From assembly GCF_001937445.1 (NCBI RefSeq), contig NZ_MSKS01000001.1, forward strand, positions 1 to 64,000: a DNA stretch of 64,000 nucleotides, written 5' to 3'. Shown in pieces: positions 17,848 to 25,990 of this stretch (its first letter is position 1; the number at the start of each line of letters is the position of its first letter). Below the pieces are notes generated by a model, which had not been told where the DNA came from, did not search any database, and worked only from the letters and a program-made list of their open reading frames with translations. The translations under genes were made by a program, and so were the position numbers. The stretch is from Actinomyces oris (GTDB lineage Bacteria > Actinomycetota > Actinomycetes > Actinomycetales > Actinomycetaceae).

Positions 17848-18315
17848 GTGACGCCCAGCCCCGACCAGCCCAGCCGGCCGCTCCCGGCTCCCACGGCCCG
17901 CGTGGTCCGTGCCGAGGTCACCGAGTCACCCATCAGCGTCACCGAACTCGCCGACGCCGTCCAGGACGCCGCCGCCGGCGCCGTCGTCACCTTCGAGGGC
18001 GTGGTCCGCAACCACGACGCCGAGCGCGCCGTCACCGGCATCGGCTACTCCTGCCACCCCACGGCCGGCCAGGTCGTCGAGCAGATCGCCCAGGACGTGG
18101 CTCAGCAGGGGCGGGTGCGGGCCCTGGGCGTCGTCCACCGCGTCGGCGACCTGAGCGTCGGGGAGGCAGCGCTCGCGGTCGCCGTCAGCTCCGACCACCG
18201 CGCCGAGGCCTTCGCCGTGTGCAGCCAGATCGTCGAGGAGGTCAAGGAGCGCCTGCCCGTGTGGAAGCGCCAGACCTTCACCGACGGCTCGAGCCAGTGG
18301 AGCAACATCGCCTGA
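17848..18315 (+). CDS. moaE: Molybdopterin synthase catalytic subunit MoaE
   Basis: 155 residues from the GTG at 17848, which has GAGGAG at a good distance; longer frames upstream lack this. Family motifs are AAGAVVTFEGVVRNHD, VVHRVGDLSVGEAALAVAVSS, HRAEAF, and the C-terminal VKERLPVWKRQTFTDGSSQW with the catalytic lysine. MoaE and MoaD convert cyclic pyranopterin monophosphate to molybdopterin. It is convergent with moaD, 87 bp away, so the two subunits of one enzyme are on opposite strands here. About 25 extra residues precede the usual start of the fold. Confidence 0.94.
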   Translation: MTPSPDQPSRPLPAPTARVVRAEVTESPISVTELADAVQDAAAGAVVTFEGVVRNHDAERAVTGIGYSCHPTAGQVVEQIAQDVAQQGRVRALGVVHRVGDLSVGEAALAVAVSSDHRAEAFAVCSQIVEEVKERLPVWKRQTFTDGSSQWSNIA

Positions 18316-18402
18316 CGTCTTATCGCCGAGCCTGGAACGTCCCGGGCAGCCTGGTGGAAGAACGGTCGGGTTACGCGACAACCGTCCGGCTCGATGCGGT
18401 GG

Positions 18403-18714
18403 TCACCCGCCAGCGAAGGGCGGGAGCACGTCGACGGCGTCGCCGTCGGCCAGGGGCGTGAGCGAGTCCGCCGGGGTGGAGACCGAGTTGACGAGGAAGC
18501 TGCAGATCGGGATGACCCGCGCCATCTCCAGGCCTCGACCGGAGAGCTGCTCGCGCAGAGCCGCCAGTGTCGTGCCGGCGGGCAGGTCCAGGCGCTCCTC
18601 GGGGCGCCCGGCGGCCTCAGTGGCCGCGGCGAAGTAGCGCAGGGTCACAGAGATCTGCGCCTGACCGGCGTGCGCGTCCGCCTGGGGCGACAGCTCGGGG
18701 GAGGGGTTCGTCAT
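18403..18714 (-). CDS. moaD: Molybdopterin synthase sulfur-carrier subunit MoaD
   Basis: 103 residues, ubiquitin-like. The protein ends in Gly-Gly (DVLPPFAGG), the feature needed for adenylation and thiocarboxylation by MoeB. A polar N-terminal extension of about 20 residues precedes ISVTLRYFAAATEAAG. It lies 21 bp downstream of moaA on the same strand, suggesting co-transcription. The moeB gene at 1053-2360 is its likely activator. The ThiS family is the other ubiquitin-like possibility, but the neighbourhood favours MoaD. Confidence 0.93.
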   Translation of the reverse strand: MTNPSPELSPQADAHAGQAQISVTLRYFAAATEAAGRPEERLDLPAGTTLAALREQLSGRGLEMARVIPICSFLVNSVSTPADSLTPLADGDAVDVLPPFAGG

Positions 18715-18735
18715 GGGGGCTCCTGAGGAATCGGG

Positions 18736-19926
18736 TCAGCCACCGATGGCCGACATGGTGCGCTGCGGGCGAGCGAAGCCGTCGCTCTCGGTGTGGGGAC
18801 TGTCCGAGCCGTGCGCGCGGGGCTTGCCCCAGGTTGCGCCGGCCCAGATGCGGATGAGCTCGTCGTCGTCGGCACCGGCGCGCATGGGGCCGCGCAGGTC
18901 GGTCTCGGTGCTGGAGAACAGGCAGGTCATGAGGCGCCCGTCGGCCGTGATCCGGGTGCGGTCGCAGTCCGAGCAGAAGGGGGCGGTGACCGAGGCGATG
19001 ACGCCCACCGTCCCGGCCGGATGCTCCTGGCCCAACGCGCTTCCGGCGGCGACGCGCCACAGCGCCGCCGGACGACGGTCCGGGCGGCCCACCTCGGTGA
19101 GGGTGAATCCGGCCTCCCGCAGCACCCCCAGGATCTGATCGACGCCGACGACGTCCTGGCTGCTCCAGGTCTCGCGCGGTCCCAGCGGCATGTGCTCGAT
19201 GAACCGCAGCTGCCAGCCACGGCGCAGGCACTCGGTTAGGAGACGTGGCGCGCGTTCCTCCACGGTGGCGGGCACGGCCACGGCATTGACCTTGATGGGG
19301 GCCAGGCCGGCCTCCTGGGCGCCGGCGATCCCGGTCAGGACATCGGCGAGCCGGTCGCGGCGAGTGATGGCGGCGTAGTCCTGCGGGTCCAGGGAGTCGA
19401 TGGAGATGTTGACGCGGTCCAGGCCCGCCGCCCGCAGCCCGGCGGCCCGCTTCTCCAGGCCCAGGCCGTTGGTAGTCAGGGCGATGTCCGGTTTGGCCCC
19501 GGCCGAGGTCCGCAACGCGGACAGTGCTTCGACGATCTCCTCCAGGTCGCGCCGCATGAGCGGCTCGCCACCGGTCAGGCGGATGCGCTCAACTCCCAGG
19601 CGCTCGACGGCGATGCGCCCCAGGCGGGTGAGCTCGGCGGTGGTCAGCAGATCCGGGGTGGGCAACCACTGGAGACCCTGCGCGGGCATGCAGTAGGTGC
19701 AACGCAGGTTGCAGCGGTCCGTGATGGACAGGCGCAGGTCGCGCACGGTGCGCCCGTAGCGGTCGACCAGCTGCTGGGGGACGCCGTCGGCAGTCGGGGC
19801 CGACAGGCCGGGACGTTCGGGCAGCTCGGGTAGCACCGGCCGGGTCGTCGGCATGGGCAGGTCCGCGGAGGCTCCACGGCTCTTGCTCGGGCCGACGACC
19901 GCGGCATCGAGTGGTGCTGGCGTCAT
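18736..19926 (-). CDS. moaA: GTP 3',8-cyclase MoaA (radical SAM)
   Basis: About 396 residues from the ATG at 19926; the frame stays open further upstream, but that part is the next gene read out of frame. The radical SAM motif is CNLRCTYC in LSITDRCNLRCTYC. A second cluster site near the C-terminus is formed by CSDC...MTC (FCSDCDRTRITADGRLMTC). The protein ends in Gly-Gly (MSAIGG), a MoaA feature. It turns GTP into the cyclic intermediate used by MoaC, starting cofactor synthesis. A 50-residue N-terminal leader is longer than usual. moaD follows after 21 bp. Confidence 0.95.
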   Translation of the reverse strand: MTPAPLDAAVVGPSKSRGASADLPMPTTRPVLPELPERPGLSAPTADGVPQQLVDRYGRTVRDLRLSITDRCNLRCTYCMPAQGLQWLPTPDLLTTAELTRLGRIAVERLGVERIRLTGGEPLMRRDLEEIVEALSALRTSAGAKPDIALTTNGLGLEKRAAGLRAAGLDRVNISIDSLDPQDYAAITRRDRLADVLTGIAGAQEAGLAPIKVNAVAVPATVEERAPRLLTECLRRGWQLRFIEHMPLGPRETWSSQDVVGVDQILGVLREAGFTLTEVGRPDRRPAALWRVAAGSALGQEHPAGTVGVIASVTAPFCSDCDRTRITADGRLMTCLFSSTETDLRGPMRAGADDDELIRIWAGATWGKPRAHGSDSPHTESDGFARPQRTMSAIGG

Positions 19927-20053
19927 GCGTTGAGCATATCGGGAGCGCGCCGACGGTATGGAGCCAGGCCCGTTGAGGCCCCGAGCCCGTGGCCGAAGCC
20001 GAGTGCTAGGGACCGCGGGTGCCTTCCGCCGGCCGGTCGCGCTCAGGCGCGGA

Positions 20054-20350
20054 TCAGGCGGTGCGCAGGATCTCGACGCGCGCGAAGCCCTCGGACTGCT
20101 CCAGCAGCGTGTGCTGGAAGGTGAAGGGCAGCTGGTCGATCTGGGCCAGCAGAGGGGTGGGCACGTGCGGGGCCACCAGGTCGAAGCCCTCACCGGGGTT
20201 GAGGGAGGAGGCGGCGCCAATGACCGCGGCGTGGCGCAGACGGTGCGGGATGGCGCGCGCGTCCAGGGTGAGGCGCTCGTCGCTGTGCTCGTGGCAGCCG
20301 CAGCTGGACTTCTTCTCAGTGACGGGCAGCAGCTCGGGGCTCTCGCTCAT
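20054..20350 (-). CDS. DUF2249-domain protein
   Basis: About 98 residues from the ATG at 20350 (GGAGAA upstream). The C-terminal half matches DUF2249: LNPGEGFDLVAPHVPTPLL and the ending FARVEILRT. The N-terminal part contains CGCHEH, a possible metal-binding motif. DUF2249 proteins often sit beside nitrite/NO metabolism and hemerythrin-like genes, and this one is divergent from the nirK unit, so a role in NO or metal handling is plausible. No function is established. A candidate -10 (TAAGGT, 20389-20394) lies next to the 22-bp repeats. Confidence 0.75.
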   Translation of the reverse strand: MSESPELLPVTEKKSSCGCHEHSDERLTLDARAIPHRLRHAAVIGAASSLNPGEGFDLVAPHVPTPLLAQIDQLPFTFQHTLLEQSEGFARVEILRTA

Positions 20351-20416
20351 AGGGTTCTCCTTCGGAGTGTTTCGTACTGGTGTGCGCGACCTTACTACCA
20401 CCGCAGGGCCGGCTGG

Positions 20417-20482
20417 AACGACTGTCCACCGCCAGTGGAACGGCTGTCCACTTCTGCTGGCGCGACTGGCCACCTCCGCTGG
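20417..20482. repeat. Three tandem 22-bp repeats between DUF2249 and the nirK unit
   Basis: Units at 20417-20438, 20439-20460 and 20461-20482 share the pattern nnCGnCTGnCCACnnnnnnTGG (CTGTCCAC in two, CTGGCCAC in one). They lie just upstream of a candidate minus-strand -10 for the DUF2249 gene and 130 bp from the divergent membrane-protein start. Regularly phased 22-bp repeats (about two helix turns) are typical of multi-site regulator binding. The regulator is unknown; the gene at 24998-25729 is one candidate. Confidence 0.75.
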
Positions 20483-20509
20483 CGCTGCCAGCCCCATACA
20501 AACCTACCG

Positions 20510-20551
20510 AAACTTCATAAGTGACGCGGAGCCGTGTCGTCTATGAAGTTT
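20510..20551. promoter_or_regulatory. AAACTTCATA inverted repeat upstream of the nirK unit
   Basis: AAACTTCATA (20510-20519) and TATGAAGTTT (20542-20551) are perfect reverse complements, 22 bases apart. The left half-site continues as ACTT-CAT-AAGT, a smaller dyad. The pair ends about 58 bp before the likely start of the first membrane-protein gene, so it probably lies at or upstream of the promoter. An operator is the simplest reading. A 10-bp stem with a 22-nt loop in RNA is possible but less likely. Confidence 0.6.
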
Positions 20552-20614
20552 TTGTCGATGTGAGTGCGTGGTGCGTGGGTTTGCGGCGCCGTTGGATACG
20601 GTTGGGCCGTGGAG

Positions 20615-21790
20615 ATGGACCGACTCAGCCGGGCGCTGACCAGCCGCGTGGCGCCGCGCCTGGTGGCCCTGGCCCTGGGGGCCGCCTGCATCCTCATGGG
20701 ACTCAACGCCGCCCTCCTGCGCCTCAGCCTGCCGGCCCTCGTCAACGGGGCCGAGCTGGCGGCGCTCCACGGCCCCCTCATGCTCGTCGGCTTCCTGGGG
20801 ACCGTCATCGCCCTGGAACGGGCGGTCGCCGCCCGCACCCCCTGGGCCTTCCTCGCCCCCCTGGGAAGTGCCGCGGGCTGCCTGGCCCTCCTGGCCGGTG
20901 CCCCCGACGTTGTCGGCCGGGGACTCATGACCGGTGCCGCCGGCGTCCTGTGCGCCATCTACCTGCGGGTTCACCGCCGCGCCCCCAGCGCCGCCGTCGA
21001 CGTCGAGGCCATGGGCGGGGCCGCCCTCCTGCTGGGGGACGTCCTGTGGCTGGGTGGGCGCGGCATGGAGGATGTCGTCCCGCTGTGGCTGCTCTTCCCC
21101 ACGCTCACCATCATCGGCGAGCGCCTGGAGCTGGCCCGCATCGCCTTCCTCGACGAGATGGTGGAGACCGTCGTCGAGGCGCTCTCCGGCGCGGCGGTCC
21201 TGGGTGCCTGCCTGTTGCTCATCGCACCGGGCTTACACCTCGTGGTTGGCCCGGCCCTGCTGGGACTGGCCGTCGTCATGGCCTACTACGACGTCGCCCG
21301 ACGCACGGTCCGTCTGCGCGGCGGGGTGCGCTTCATGGCGGCCTCCATGCTCGCCGGCTATGTGTGGCTCGCCGTCGCCGGGGCGGTCTGGTCGCTGTGG
21401 GGCCTGCAGGGCCTGAACGGGGCCGCCTACGAGATCGTCATCCACTGCATCACGGTGGGCTTCGCCTTCTCCATGATCCTGGCCCACGCCCCGGTCATCA
21501 TCCCCGCGATCGTCCACCGGGCCCTGCCCTACCACCGACTCATGTGGCTGCCCTACGTTCTGCTGCACGCTGGCCTGGTGGTGCGCGTCGTCGGCCTGCT
21601 GGCGGAGGCCTCCGCGGTCTGGAAGGTCGGCGGTGCCGTGGGAGTGGCGGCGATCCTCGTCTTCATGGTCCTCACCTTGGGGCGCGTCCTGACCTCTGGC
21701 AGCATCCGCAAGTCGGTGAGGGCAGGACAGCCGGCTGCGGCCGCGGCATCCGGATCGACGACGTCGCAGGCGACAGGGGGCCGCGCATGA
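20615..21790 (+). CDS. Multi-pass membrane protein, NnrS-like
   Basis: About 391 residues if the ATG at 20615 is used; a GTG two codons earlier and one at 20564 are alternatives, and no strong Shine-Dalgarno decides. About ten to eleven hydrophobic segments. Histidines sit in membrane contexts resembling NnrS: LHGPLMLVGFLG near residue 50-65, VIHCITVGFAFSMILAHAP, and YVLLHAGLVVRVVGLL. NnrS-family proteins bind haem and copper and relate to NO and nitrite stress. The gene overlaps the next start by four bases (ATGA) and leads the nirK unit. The family assignment is by motif only. Confidence 0.6.
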   Translation: MDRLSRALTSRVAPRLVALALGAACILMGLNAALLRLSLPALVNGAELAALHGPLMLVGFLGTVIALERAVAARTPWAFLAPLGSAAGCLALLAGAPDVVGRGLMTGAAGVLCAIYLRVHRRAPSAAVDVEAMGGAALLLGDVLWLGGRGMEDVVPLWLLFPTLTIIGERLELARIAFLDEMVETVVEALSGAAVLGACLLLIAPGLHLVVGPALLGLAVVMAYYDVARRTVRLRGGVRFMAASMLAGYVWLAVAGAVWSLWGLQGLNGAAYEIVIHCITVGFAFSMILAHAPVIIPAIVHRALPYHRLMWLPYVLLHAGLVVRVVGLLAEASAVWKVGGAVGVAAILVFMVLTLGRVLTSGSIRKSVRAGQPAAAAASGSTTSQATGGRA

Positions 21791-23190
21791 GCCTGTCCAT
21801 CGGTTCTCCCGGTACCGGGTCCGCCCCCCGGCCCGGCTCGCTTCCCAGCCCCGGACGAGCAAGCGGCCCGGGCCGCCCCGCCAAGAAGCCCTCCCGGCGC
21901 ACCACCCAGGTGCGTCGCAACGCCCTGGTCATGGCCTGGCTGCTCATTGCCGCGGTCCTGGCGGCCCTGACCATCGTGGGCCCGCTGGTCTCCTGGGGAA
22001 CCTGGCTGCCCCTGCATGCCCTGCTCCTGGGTGGGATCGGCAGCGCCATCACCATCTGGTCCGCCCACTTCGCCGACACCCTCCTGCACCGCCCGGCCCT
22101 GGGCGGCGCCGCCCTCCTGGACGCGCGCCTCTACGCCCACAGCCTCGGCACCGCCGTCGTGCTCACCGGCATCACCATGGGCCAGCAGGCGGTGGCGCTC
22201 ATCGGGGCGGGTATCGTCATGGCCCAGGCCATTGCGGGCGTCGTGGCCATCACCGTGCAGTACCGCAGGGCCATCGCCCCGCGCCTGGCCTCCCTGGCCC
22301 TCCACTACGCCGTCGCCCTGGTCCTGCTGGCCACCGGTGCGCTCCTGGGCTTCCTCATCGCCTGGTCCAACGCCCACGGGCGCTCCGCCCTGGCCGACGG
22401 CTTCTACCTGGCCCACACGACCACCATGCTGCTGGGCTTCGTGGGCACCACGGTCCTGGGCACGCTCACGGTCCTGTGGCCCACGATGCTGCGCACCCCC
22501 ATGGAGCCGGTCGCGCCGCGCTGGACCACTCGCGGCCTGCCCTACCTCGTGGGCGGCACCGCGCTGGTGGCCGCCTGCGGGCTGTGGCCGCCCCTGGCGG
22601 GTCTGGGCACCCTGGTCTACCTCGGCGGCGCCTGCGCAGTCCTCGTGCCCGCCTACCGCACCGCCCGCCGGGTCCCGCCAACCTCCTTCGCCACGGCCTC
22701 CGCCACGGCCTCGGTGGCCTGGTTCGTCGGCTGCGTCGCCGTCCTGGGGGCCCGCATGTCGCTGGCCGACGACGCCGCCGCTGCCCGTGAGGTCATCCAC
22801 TCCCTGCGCCTGCCCCTGGCGGCGGGTTTCGCTCTGCAGATCCTCGTGGCGGCTCTGAGCTACCTCACCCCGGTGATGCTCGGAGGCGGCCCCGCGGCCA
22901 CCCGGGCCACCAACGCGATCATGGACCGCTTCGCCGCCTACCGGGTCACCGCCGCCAACGCCTGCCTCCTGCTGGCGCTCTACCCGGGGGCGCCCTGGCA
23001 GGTGCGCGTCGTTGCCGGCGCCCTGGCCGCGCTGGTGACCTCCTACCTGCTGGCGGGCATGATGCTCAGCCTGCGCGAGGTCTCCCAGCGCAAGCGCCCG
23101 CCGCGTACCCGACGCACCCCGGCCGACGCCGACCCCACCTCCGACCCCGCGGGCCACCGGTCCGCCCAGCCCCGAAGGGGAACCCGATGA
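21787..23190 (+). CDS. Multi-pass membrane protein of the nirK unit
   Basis: About 467 residues with around eleven hydrophobic segments after a basic, Pro/Ser-rich cytoplasmic start. Histidines occur in or near helices (LHALLLGGIG, SAHFADTLLH, YAHSLGTA, LHYAVAL, LAHTTTMLLGFVG), a pattern like haem-binding membrane proteins. I do not recognise a named family with certainty; it may be a distant NnrS or quinol-handling partner. Start and stop both overlap neighbours by ATGA, so the three genes are translationally coupled. The likely role is electron delivery to the nitrite reductase or NO tolerance. The basic C-terminal tail is rich in Arg/Pro. Confidence 0.55.
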   Translation: MSLSIGSPGTGSAPRPGSLPSPGRASGPGRPAKKPSRRTTQVRRNALVMAWLLIAAVLAALTIVGPLVSWGTWLPLHALLLGGIGSAITIWSAHFADTLLHRPALGGAALLDARLYAHSLGTAVVLTGITMGQQAVALIGAGIVMAQAIAGVVAITVQYRRAIAPRLASLALHYAVALVLLATGALLGFLIAWSNAHGRSALADGFYLAHTTTMLLGFVGTTVLGTLTVLWPTMLRTPMEPVAPRWTTRGLPYLVGGTALVAACGLWPPLAGLGTLVYLGGACAVLVPAYRTARRVPPTSFATASATASVAWFVGCVAVLGARMSLADDAAAAREVIHSLRLPLAAGFALQILVAALSYLTPVMLGGGPAATRATNAIMDRFAAYRVTAANACLLLALYPGAPWQVRVVAGALAALVTSYLLAGMMLSLREVSQRKRPPRTRRTPADADPTSDPAGHRSAQPRRGTR

Positions 23191-24869
23191 CGAAGACGCC
23201 CGACGCACAGGCACCATCCCCTGATGAGGCCGCCGCTCCTGAGACTGCTGGCTCCGAGAACGCCCCTTCTCAGGACGCTGCCTCCCAGGAGACCGAGCGC
23301 AGCGGCGCCGACAGTGCGGCTCAGGCCCCCGGCGACACTGCTGGGCGCGCGGCGACGGGCGCCGGTAAGCCCGAGGGCGCCCACCGCCGAGCGGTGACGG
23401 CCGGTACCGCCCCCGCCATCGACCGCAACCGCCGCCCCCTGACCGGCGGGGCCGGCCCGACGGCGGGAGACGGGACCGCCGCCTCGTCCTCGGGCGGCCT
23501 GCTCCAGTCCGCCGACCGCCGCGGTGTCCTCATGGGGCTGCTCACCGCCGGAGCGGCCGTCGTCGTCGGCAGCGTCATCGGCAACCGGGGTCAGGGCGGA
23601 ACCACCCAGGACGTCACGCCCACCGGCAACACCGTCAACGCCACCATCACGGTGGAGGGCCTGCGGTTCGTACCGGACACGGTCGATGTCACCCCCGGCG
23701 ACCGGCTCGTCATCACCCTGGACAACACCGCCGACCAGGTCCACGACCTCGTCCTGGCCACCGGCCAGACCACCGGGCGCATCGCCGCCAGAGCCAAGGG
23801 CACCCTCGACGCCGGCATCGTCGCGGGTCCGATCGAGGGCTGGTGCTCCATCGCCGGCCACCGCGCCCAGGGCATGGTCTTTCACGTCACCGCGGGCGGG
23901 GCGGCCGCCGGCGCCCACCAGCATGGCGGTGGCCAGAGCAAGCCGGCCGGCTCCGGCAAGGACGCGGTTCCCGACTACTCGGCCCAGCTGCCCGCAGGCT
24001 TCAAGGCCTTCGACGCCGCCCTGCCGCCGGCCCCCACCAGTCCCGACGGCGGCCCCATGACCCACCGGCACACCTTCACCGTCAAGGAGCAGGTCATGCC
24101 GGTCGGCGCCGGCGTCACCCAGCGGCGCCTGACCTTCAACGGGCAGGTCCCCGGCCCCGTCCTACGCGGCAAGGTGGGGGACACCTTCGAGATCACCCTG
24201 GTCAACGACGGCACGATGAGCCACTCCCTGGACTTCCACGCGGGGATCACCCCGCCCGATCAGGCGATGCGCTCGATCAACCCTGGGGAGTCCCTCGTCT
24301 ACACCTTCAAGGCCCAGCACTCGGGGATCTGGCTCTACCACTGCTCCACCTCGCCGATGAGCCTGCACCTGGCCGCCGGCATGCACGGGGCCGTCATCAT
24401 CGACCCACCGGGGCTGACGGCCGTGGACCGCGAGTATGTCATCGTCGCCTCCGAGGTCTACCTCGGCCCCGAGGGCGGCGAGCCCAACACGGAGAAGATC
24501 GCCGCCAAGACCCCCGACCTCATGACCTTCAACGGGGTGGCCTTCCAGTACCACCAGCAGCCGCTTAAGGCCAAGGTCGGGGAGCGCGTGCGCTTCTGGG
24601 TCATGGCCGCCGGCCCCTCTCTTCCGACGTCGTTCCACGCCGTCGGCCTGCAGTTCGATCAGGTCTTCTTCGAGGGGGCCTGGACCCTGGGCGGCCCGAA
24701 CCGGATCGGGGCCGCCTGGTCCGGCGGCTCCCAGGCCCTCGGTCTGCAGCCGGCCCAGGGCGGATTCGTCGAGTGCGTCGCCTCCGAGCCGGGACACTAC
24801 GTGTTCGTGACGCACTCCTTCGCCGACATGGAGAAGGGCGCTCACGGCGTCCTGGAGGTCACGGCCTGA
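23187..24869 (+). CDS. nirK: Copper-containing nitrite reductase with extra N-terminal cupredoxin domain
   Basis: 560 residues. A 110-residue Ala/Glu/Pro-rich cytoplasmic start leads to a twin-arginine-like motif (R111-R112, RRGVLMG) and one hydrophobic segment, so export or anchoring is expected. An additional cupredoxin domain follows with ligands H186, C220, H225, M230 (GWCSIAGHRAQGM). The main two-domain reductase has type-1 copper ligands H346, C386, H394, M399, type-2 ligands H351, H385, H543, and catalytic D349 and H484, all intact. The eight-residue C386-H394 spacing resembles the AniA-like class. It reduces nitrite to NO outside the membrane; the extra domain may be a built-in electron donor. 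Confidence 0.92.
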   Translation: MTKTPDAQAPSPDEAAAPETAGSENAPSQDAASQETERSGADSAAQAPGDTAGRAATGAGKPEGAHRRAVTAGTAPAIDRNRRPLTGGAGPTAGDGTAASSSGGLLQSADRRGVLMGLLTAGAAVVVGSVIGNRGQGGTTQDVTPTGNTVNATITVEGLRFVPDTVDVTPGDRLVITLDNTADQVHDLVLATGQTTGRIAARAKGTLDAGIVAGPIEGWCSIAGHRAQGMVFHVTAGGAAAGAHQHGGGQSKPAGSGKDAVPDYSAQLPAGFKAFDAALPPAPTSPDGGPMTHRHTFTVKEQVMPVGAGVTQRRLTFNGQVPGPVLRGKVGDTFEITLVNDGTMSHSLDFHAGITPPDQAMRSINPGESLVYTFKAQHSGIWLYHCSTSPMSLHLAAGMHGAVIIDPPGLTAVDREYVIVASEVYLGPEGGEPNTEKIAAKTPDLMTFNGVAFQYHQQPLKAKVGERVRFWVMAAGPSLPTSFHAVGLQFDQVFFEGAWTLGGPNRIGAAWSGGSQALGLQPAQGGFVECVASEPGHYVFVTHSFADMEKGAHGVLEVTA

Positions 24870-24913
24870 ACCGCGGGCACCTCAGACCAGGGCTCGTAGC
24901 ACCACCGAATGCC

Positions 24914-24949
24914 GCTTCGGCCCCGGGCGACTGTGCCCGGGGCCGAAGC
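24914..24949 (+). terminator. Strong hairpin after nirK
   Basis: A perfect 15-bp stem (GCTTCGGCCCCGGGC and its complement) with a GACTGT loop lies 44 bp after the nirK stop. It has no strong T-run but its position between convergent genes fits a bidirectional terminator. Confidence 0.8.
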
Positions 24950-24997
24950 CTTGCGATCTAGAAGTGGTGGACGTGTGATGCTGTTGGAGCCGCGTGC

Positions 24998-25729
24998 TCA
25001 GGCGACGTCGGCGTGGACGATCTTGAGATCCGGCTCCGTGTCGACGGGCTGAGCCGAGCTGATCTGGCAGCCGTCAGGACCGTTGGGCAGGAACTTGAGA
25101 CGCTCGTAGGCGGCCGGGTCGGGGCCGACGACGGCCCGGAGGAAACCCTCGTGCATGGTGCACACCAGGTCGCGCGGCTGGTGATTGCGGGTGATGAGCG
25201 GGCAGGAGCGCAGGACGACGCTGTCTCCGGAAACCTCCGGGGCGAAGCCCATGACCGCCAGGTAGGGGATGAGGGCGGTAACCCGGTCCACCTGCTCGCC
25301 GTCGACCGTGGGCTCAGCAATGGTGCCGGGGGTCAGCTCGGCCCAGCGGCGACCGATCTCCAGGGCCGTGGCGCGGGCGTCCTCGCCCTCGCCCAGGGTG
25401 TCGGCGATCGCGTCGAGCAGCAGCAGGTAGGCGTCGACCATCTGCTGAGGGTCGGGGGCCGTTGAGGCGTAGCGCAGGGCCGGGCGGCCCCGCTTGCCCG
25501 TCGGCTTGGTGGACACCGTGACGAACCCGGCGTCAACCAGGGCGTCGAGGTGCTCACGGACGGTGTTGTGGTGCAGGTTGAGTGCGCTGGCGACCTGAAC
25601 GGCCGTCATCGCGTCGTTAGAAGCCTCCACGACCTCCAGGACGCGCCGGCGCGCCGCAGAGAGGTTGGCGCGTGCGGACAGGTCGCCCAGGGCGGGACGT
25701 GGGAGCGAAGGGGTCGGACGGTTGTGCAT
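24998..25729 (-). CDS. HTH transcriptional regulator with candidate metal or Fe-S cysteines
   Basis: 243 residues. A winged-helix domain lies at about 20-90 (RRRVLEVVEASNDAMTAVQV, LHHNTVREHLDALVDAGFV, GKRGRPALRY wing), as in the ArsR-like COG2345/SufR group. The C-terminal sensory part has three cysteines, C-x13-C (SCPLITRNHQPRDLVC) and a later DGC, resembling the cluster-binding region of SufR-type proteins. An Fe-S cluster responsive to NO, oxygen or iron is therefore plausible. It is convergent with nirK. It may control the nirK/DUF2249 divergent promoters or the nar unit; this is inference from position. Confidence 0.75.
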   Translation of the reverse strand: MHNRPTPSLPRPALGDLSARANLSAARRRVLEVVEASNDAMTAVQVASALNLHHNTVREHLDALVDAGFVTVSTKPTGKRGRPALRYASTAPDPQQMVDAYLLLLDAIADTLGEGEDARATALEIGRRWAELTPGTIAEPTVDGEQVDRVTALIPYLAVMGFAPEVSGDSVVLRSCPLITRNHQPRDLVCTMHEGFLRAVVGPDPAAYERLKFLPNGPDGCQISSAQPVDTEPDLKIVHADVA

Positions 25730-25853
25730 GTCCTGAGACTAACGCGCTTTCGCTTGTGGGAACCGTCAAAATCGGTGTGTAGTTGAATCCTGCAACGGCT
25801 GTGTGATGTGAGTTCTAGCACATGACGTCCAATAGGGGCTCTGACGAAACGTG

Positions 25854-25913
25854 AAAAAACTCAGTATTGACGCCGTTTCTAGCGGGTCGACGCCCTGTAC
25901 CAGGGCAAACGGC
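25854..25913 (-). terminator. Candidate terminator of the icd-aroA-rsgA unit
   Basis: On the minus strand after rsgA, GCCGTTT and AAACGGC pair around an inner GCCCTG-tac-CAGGGC stem, with a 13-base bulge, and TTTTTT follows 12 bases after the outer stem. The bulge and spacing are imperfect. Apart from this, the 261-bp gap between rsgA and the regulator gene shows nothing recognisable. Confidence 0.45.
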
Positions 25914-25990
25914 CCTCGAGGTTGAGGATCGCGCTGTCAACGAAACTGTGACGTGCCCTGAGGGGCTCGCGCGGCGCCGCCGGGAGCGTT

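Noticed and set aside
18316-18402. Terminator between convergent moaE and moaD
   Set aside because: Only an imperfect GGTCGGGTT/AACCGTCC pairing is visible, too weak to call.
19927-20220. N-terminal extension of moaA
   Set aside because: It is the DUF2249 gene read out of frame; the family start fits the ATG at 19926.
20417-20482. Short CRISPR array
   Set aside because: The three units are directly abutting with no spacers and only partly conserved; no cas gene is present in the window.
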